A stretch of DNA of 8,589 nucleotides, taken from the NCBI GenBank assembly GCA_017379815.1, contig JAFNVK010000004.1, positions 1-8,589 of the forward strand, in the 5' to 3' direction. This document shows, piece by piece, positions 6,637-8,589 of this stretch. Both the position numbers and the translations under genes were made by a program. Position 1 is the stretch's first letter, and each line of letters begins with the position of its first letter. The DNA comes from Clostridia bacterium (GTDB lineage Bacteria; Bacillota; Clostridia; Oscillospirales; CAG-272). The notes beneath the pieces are model-generated. The model was not told the origin of the DNA and did no database searches. It saw nothing but the letters and a program-made list of their open reading frames with translations.

Positions 6637-7302
6637 TCACCAAACGAAGGGGATCAAGCGGTATTTTACCTTGGTTTTGTATTCGGCGTAGCCCTCAAGT
6701 CCATCGGTCAGCACCTTTTCCTCGTTCACGATACGAACAACGATCGCCACGGGATAGAGTGCAAACGGGATCAAGCCCCAAAACGAGCCGAGGATCAATG
6801 GAATAGGCAGGAACATCAACAGCGTTGCCAGATACATGGGATGGCGCACCACGCCGTAAAGCCCCGTGCTGATCACCTTTTGCCCCTGCTGCACCTCCAC
6901 CGTGCGCGAAAGATAGGCGTTCTCGCGCATGACCTCGGCGTACGCTCCGTAACCGACGAGGAAGAGGAGCGAGGCGAGGACCACGAGCCAGGGCGGAACT
7001 GCGGACCAGGCGAAGCGAAAGTCGAGAGCGGACAGAATAAATCCGATCGGGAACATCAGCCCCGACAGAGCGATCACGCCCCGTTGCGTCCGTTCGCGCT
7101 CCTTATGGTTGAGCCGTTTTTCCAGAAGCGAGGGCGCTTTTGCAAAAAGGACGATGCCCAAGAGGAGCATGGGAAGAAAGAGCAGCGCGACAAAGAGCCA
7201 CGCGCCGGGATAGCGGAGGGTCCACGCGGGAAGGAACAGAAGCGCGCCCACCAAAAGAAATCCCATGATGTATTTTGTCAGTGCGTTAAAAAACAGCTTC
7301 AT
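6637..7302 (-). CDS. Isoprenylcysteine carboxyl methyltransferase (ICMT)-like membrane methyltransferase
   Basis: A 221-residue membrane protein with about five hydrophobic segments (near 10-28, 33-53, 76-93, 103-122 and 158-190). The C-terminal SAM-binding core is clear: TGLYGVVRHPMYLATLL (146-162) with the RHPMY motif, then NEEKVL (193-198) and GYAEYKTKVKYRLIPFVW (204-221). This pattern is shared by ICMT and the phospholipid methyltransferase (PEMT/Opi3) group. Bacteria have no CaaX prenylation, so the substrate is probably a lipid or other small membrane compound rather than isoprenylcysteine. The ATG at 7302 is preferred over upstream in-frame codons because AAAGGAGG (complement of 7309-7316) lies 6 nt upstream. 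It is the first gene of the minus-strand operon. A possible -10 (TATTAT, complement of 7411-7416) lies upstream, but I found no good -35. Confidence 0.88.
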   Translation of the reverse strand: MKLFFNALTKYIMGFLLVGALLFLPAWTLRYPGAWLFVALLFLPMLLLGIVLFAKAPSLLEKRLNHKERERTQRGVIALSGLMFPIGFILSALDFRFAWSAVPPWLVVLASLLFLVGYGAYAEVMRENAYLSRTVEVQQGQKVISTGLYGVVRHPMYLATLLMFLPIPLILGSFWGLIPFALYPVAIVVRIVNEEKVLTDGLEGYAEYKTKVKYRLIPFVW

Positions 7303-7480
7303 AAAGCGCCTCCTTTCTAAAGTCGCCGCAACGGTCACCGCAGGCGCAGCGGCCGCTTTTGCGGCGGGTAACGGCGGTCTCGATGGGGGGCCAGAGGGTA
7401 AGACGGGAGCATAATACATTAAATGCTCGTTTTAGCCCCTGTAATCTTTGTTTCTACCGATAGTTTCTTAGACGTAAATT
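7303..7480. other. Intergenic junction with a sharp GC change
   Basis: By count, 7321-7410 is about 71% GC and 7411-7490 about 33% GC, so composition changes abruptly near 7411. The GC-rich part contains a small hairpin (GCCGC 7352-7356, GCGGC 7361-7365, loop TTTT) and an Ala/Gly-rich plus-strand reading frame that ends at TAA 7412-7414, which may be chance or a gene remnant. At the boundary sits an inverted repeat GAGCAT (7407-7412) and ATGCTC (7423-7428). No direct repeat, tRNA end or transposase that would define an insertion site is visible. Confidence 0.5.
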
Positions 7481-8589
7481 CTAAATGCAGAATGGGGCAA
7501 AGGCTTTTTTGAATTTGAGTATATGTTCTATAATCCAATCAAACTCTTTTTCGTAAAGTGATTCGTCTGCCATGTCAAATTGAGAAGTTGCCGCTAAGAT
7601 ACGAGATGCCTTTTTTTCAGGAAGGCTTTTCCACTCCAAAGGTCTACCAATAATTGCTTCGATTTCGCTTTTATGTAGAAAAAAATGATCAAACAGTGCC
7701 TTGTTGTTTTGAATATACATCTCAATGCAAAGTCTATCTCGTAAGTGTGTAGCCGATATATGGCAATCAGAATTTCCAATACCGAAATTATACCAATGCC
7801 TCATGGTAGCTTTGCACATTTTAAATTCCTTATCAAACACAGGATTTTTGAATGCATACTCATTAAACATTGTCCAAAACTTCAAATTATAGTTCTCAGC
7901 ATTTGTAAGACCTAAAGTTTCTGTCATGCTTCCCTGTGTTCCAACCGAAGCGACATTGCAAATCTTTGCCTGCTCGGTTTCATATGCGTGAAATGCCCTC
8001 TCCGGTTCCGGTTGTTTAACTTCGGGAACCGATTGATAATCAAAATTTAACACCGTTATTTCTGCCCTTTGGTAATCAAAAGCAATAACTTTTCGATAAT
8101 CAGTCGAGCGATTTTTCTTGTTTTTGATAGAACGGTCTTCGTCTTTCAGCATTACGCATATATAGAGTTTATCCAATACTTTTTGAATGGCATCGTAAGT
8201 ATATTCAGGCAAAGCTAAAAGTTCTTCGATTATGTTGCTTACAGTAACAATATGTTCTTCCGTAAACACATCTTTGAAAACGAACGAATCTCCCACCGAA
8301 ATAGCGATTATTTCGTATGGATCCCTTTCTCCTCCTCGAAACTTTCTGATCTCCACCTGTCCTTCAATGTTTTTCGTAATCTTGTCACGATACTTATAAT
8401 TGAAAATACTTTTCGAGCTTATTTTGTTCCAAAGCTCCTGTGCTTTTTCGCTCACAAAGTAATGATCACGAGGGAGTTGATATTGGCGAATCGTTTGGTT
8501 CAACAAATATGAGCAGTCATTTAAAGTCATGCTTTTATTGGCAAACTGATCAATTAACTGGTTTTGATTCTTTATTCCAATCAATAAAC
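7481..8589 (-). CDS. DUF4268-domain protein, AT-rich, probably horizontally acquired, truncated at the window edge
   Basis: The frame ends at TAG (7481-7483) and stays open to the right edge. The first possible start seen is a TTG at 8584 with no ribosome binding site, so the N-terminus probably lies outside; residue numbers below count from that codon (367 residues). Residues about 235-363 match the DUF4268 pattern: FWTMFNEY, a central HISATHLRDRLCIEMYI, KSEIEAIIGRPLEWKSLPEKKASRI and the closing WIIEHILKFKKAFAPF. The N-terminal two thirds contain KYRDKI (64-69), ERDPYEI (86-92), DVFTEEHIVTVSNI (105-118) and DEDRSIKN (148-155); I do not recognise a named domain there, though EHIV is faintly HNH-like. 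DUF4268 often occurs in proteins next to restriction-modification and other defence genes, so a DNA-related defence role is plausible but unproven. Sampled lines are 28-42% GC with AAA/TTT-rich codons, unlike the 58-60% GC neighbours. Confidence 0.8.
   Translation of the reverse strand, partial: LLIGIKNQNQLIDQFANKSMTLNDCSYLLNQTIRQYQLPRDHYFVSEKAQELWNKISSKSIFNYKYRDKITKNIEGQVEIRKFRGGERDPYEIIAISVGDSFVFKDVFTEEHIVTVSNIIEELLALPEYTYDAIQKVLDKLYICVMLKDEDRSIKNKKNRSTDYRKVIAFDYQRAEITVLNFDYQSVPEVKQPEPERAFHAYETEQAKICNVASVGTQGSMTETLGLTNAENYNLKFWTMFNEYAFKNPVFDKEFKMCKATMRHWYNFGIGNSDCHISATHLRDRLCIEMYIQNNKALFDHFFLHKSEIEAIIGRPLEWKSLPEKKASRILAATSQFDMADESLYEKEFDWIIEHILKFKKAFAPFCI

Noticed and set aside
7411..7416. 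Possible -10 element TATTAT (minus strand) for the ICMT-led operon
   Set aside because: No acceptable -35 at 16-18 nt spacing (the bases there read about GGGGCT), so I do not call a promoter.
7303..7419. In-frame N-terminal extension of the ICMT-like protein (39 residues, Pro/Ala-rich)
   Set aside because: It would cross the strong ribosome binding site AAAGGAGG placed 6 nt before the ATG at 7302, and the family core needs no such extension.

Overview
The window looks like chromosomal DNA from an endospore-forming Clostridia-type Firmicute with a fairly high GC content (58-60% in lines I sampled). The main evidence is an unmistakable spo0A gene, whose C-terminal DNA-binding domain is nearly textbook. 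A sporulation-type D-Ala-D-Ala carboxypeptidase next to an RsuA/RluB pseudouridine synthase and strong AGGAGG-like ribosome binding sites agree with this. I cannot name a species.

Left part, plus strand (1-2133): a 5'-truncated D-alanyl-D-alanine carboxypeptidase, an RluB-type 23S rRNA pseudouridine synthase and a small, possibly GNAT-like protein. They lie close together and read as one operon. It ends at a long AT-rich hairpin with a T tract (2148-2199). A short near-perfect palindrome sits between the first two genes.

spo0A (2287-3069, plus strand) has its own promoter just after that terminator: TTGCAA, a 17-nt spacer and TAAAAT with an extended -10 TG. An exact Spo0A-binding heptamer lies further upstream, which would fit autoregulation. 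The receiver domain keeps the phosphoacceptor Asp56 and the Lys but departs from the usual consensus at several other positions. A strong hairpin at 3113-3149 separates spo0A from the convergent genes and looks bidirectional.

Middle part, minus strand (7302 down to 3205): five genes read leftwards and probably form one operon. In transcription order they are an ICMT-like membrane methyltransferase, a FAD-dependent oxidoreductase of the FAD_oxidored type, a YwaF/TMEM164-like membrane protein, and the two halves of a split ThrE/YjjP-YjjB-type amino acid or organic acid exporter. The two exporter genes overlap by ATGA. I know of no pathway that links the first three genes to the exporter, so any joint role is speculation.

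Right edge (about 7411-8589): composition drops sharply from about 71% GC (7321-7410) to about 33% (7411-7490). It stays low through a minus-strand gene ending in a DUF4268 domain and running off the window. This is probably recently acquired DNA, perhaps the edge of a defence or restriction-related island. I found no CRISPR array, tRNA, rRNA, transposase or convincing new system. The best leads are the foreign gene at the right edge, the divergent Spo0A receiver and the unusual five-gene operon.
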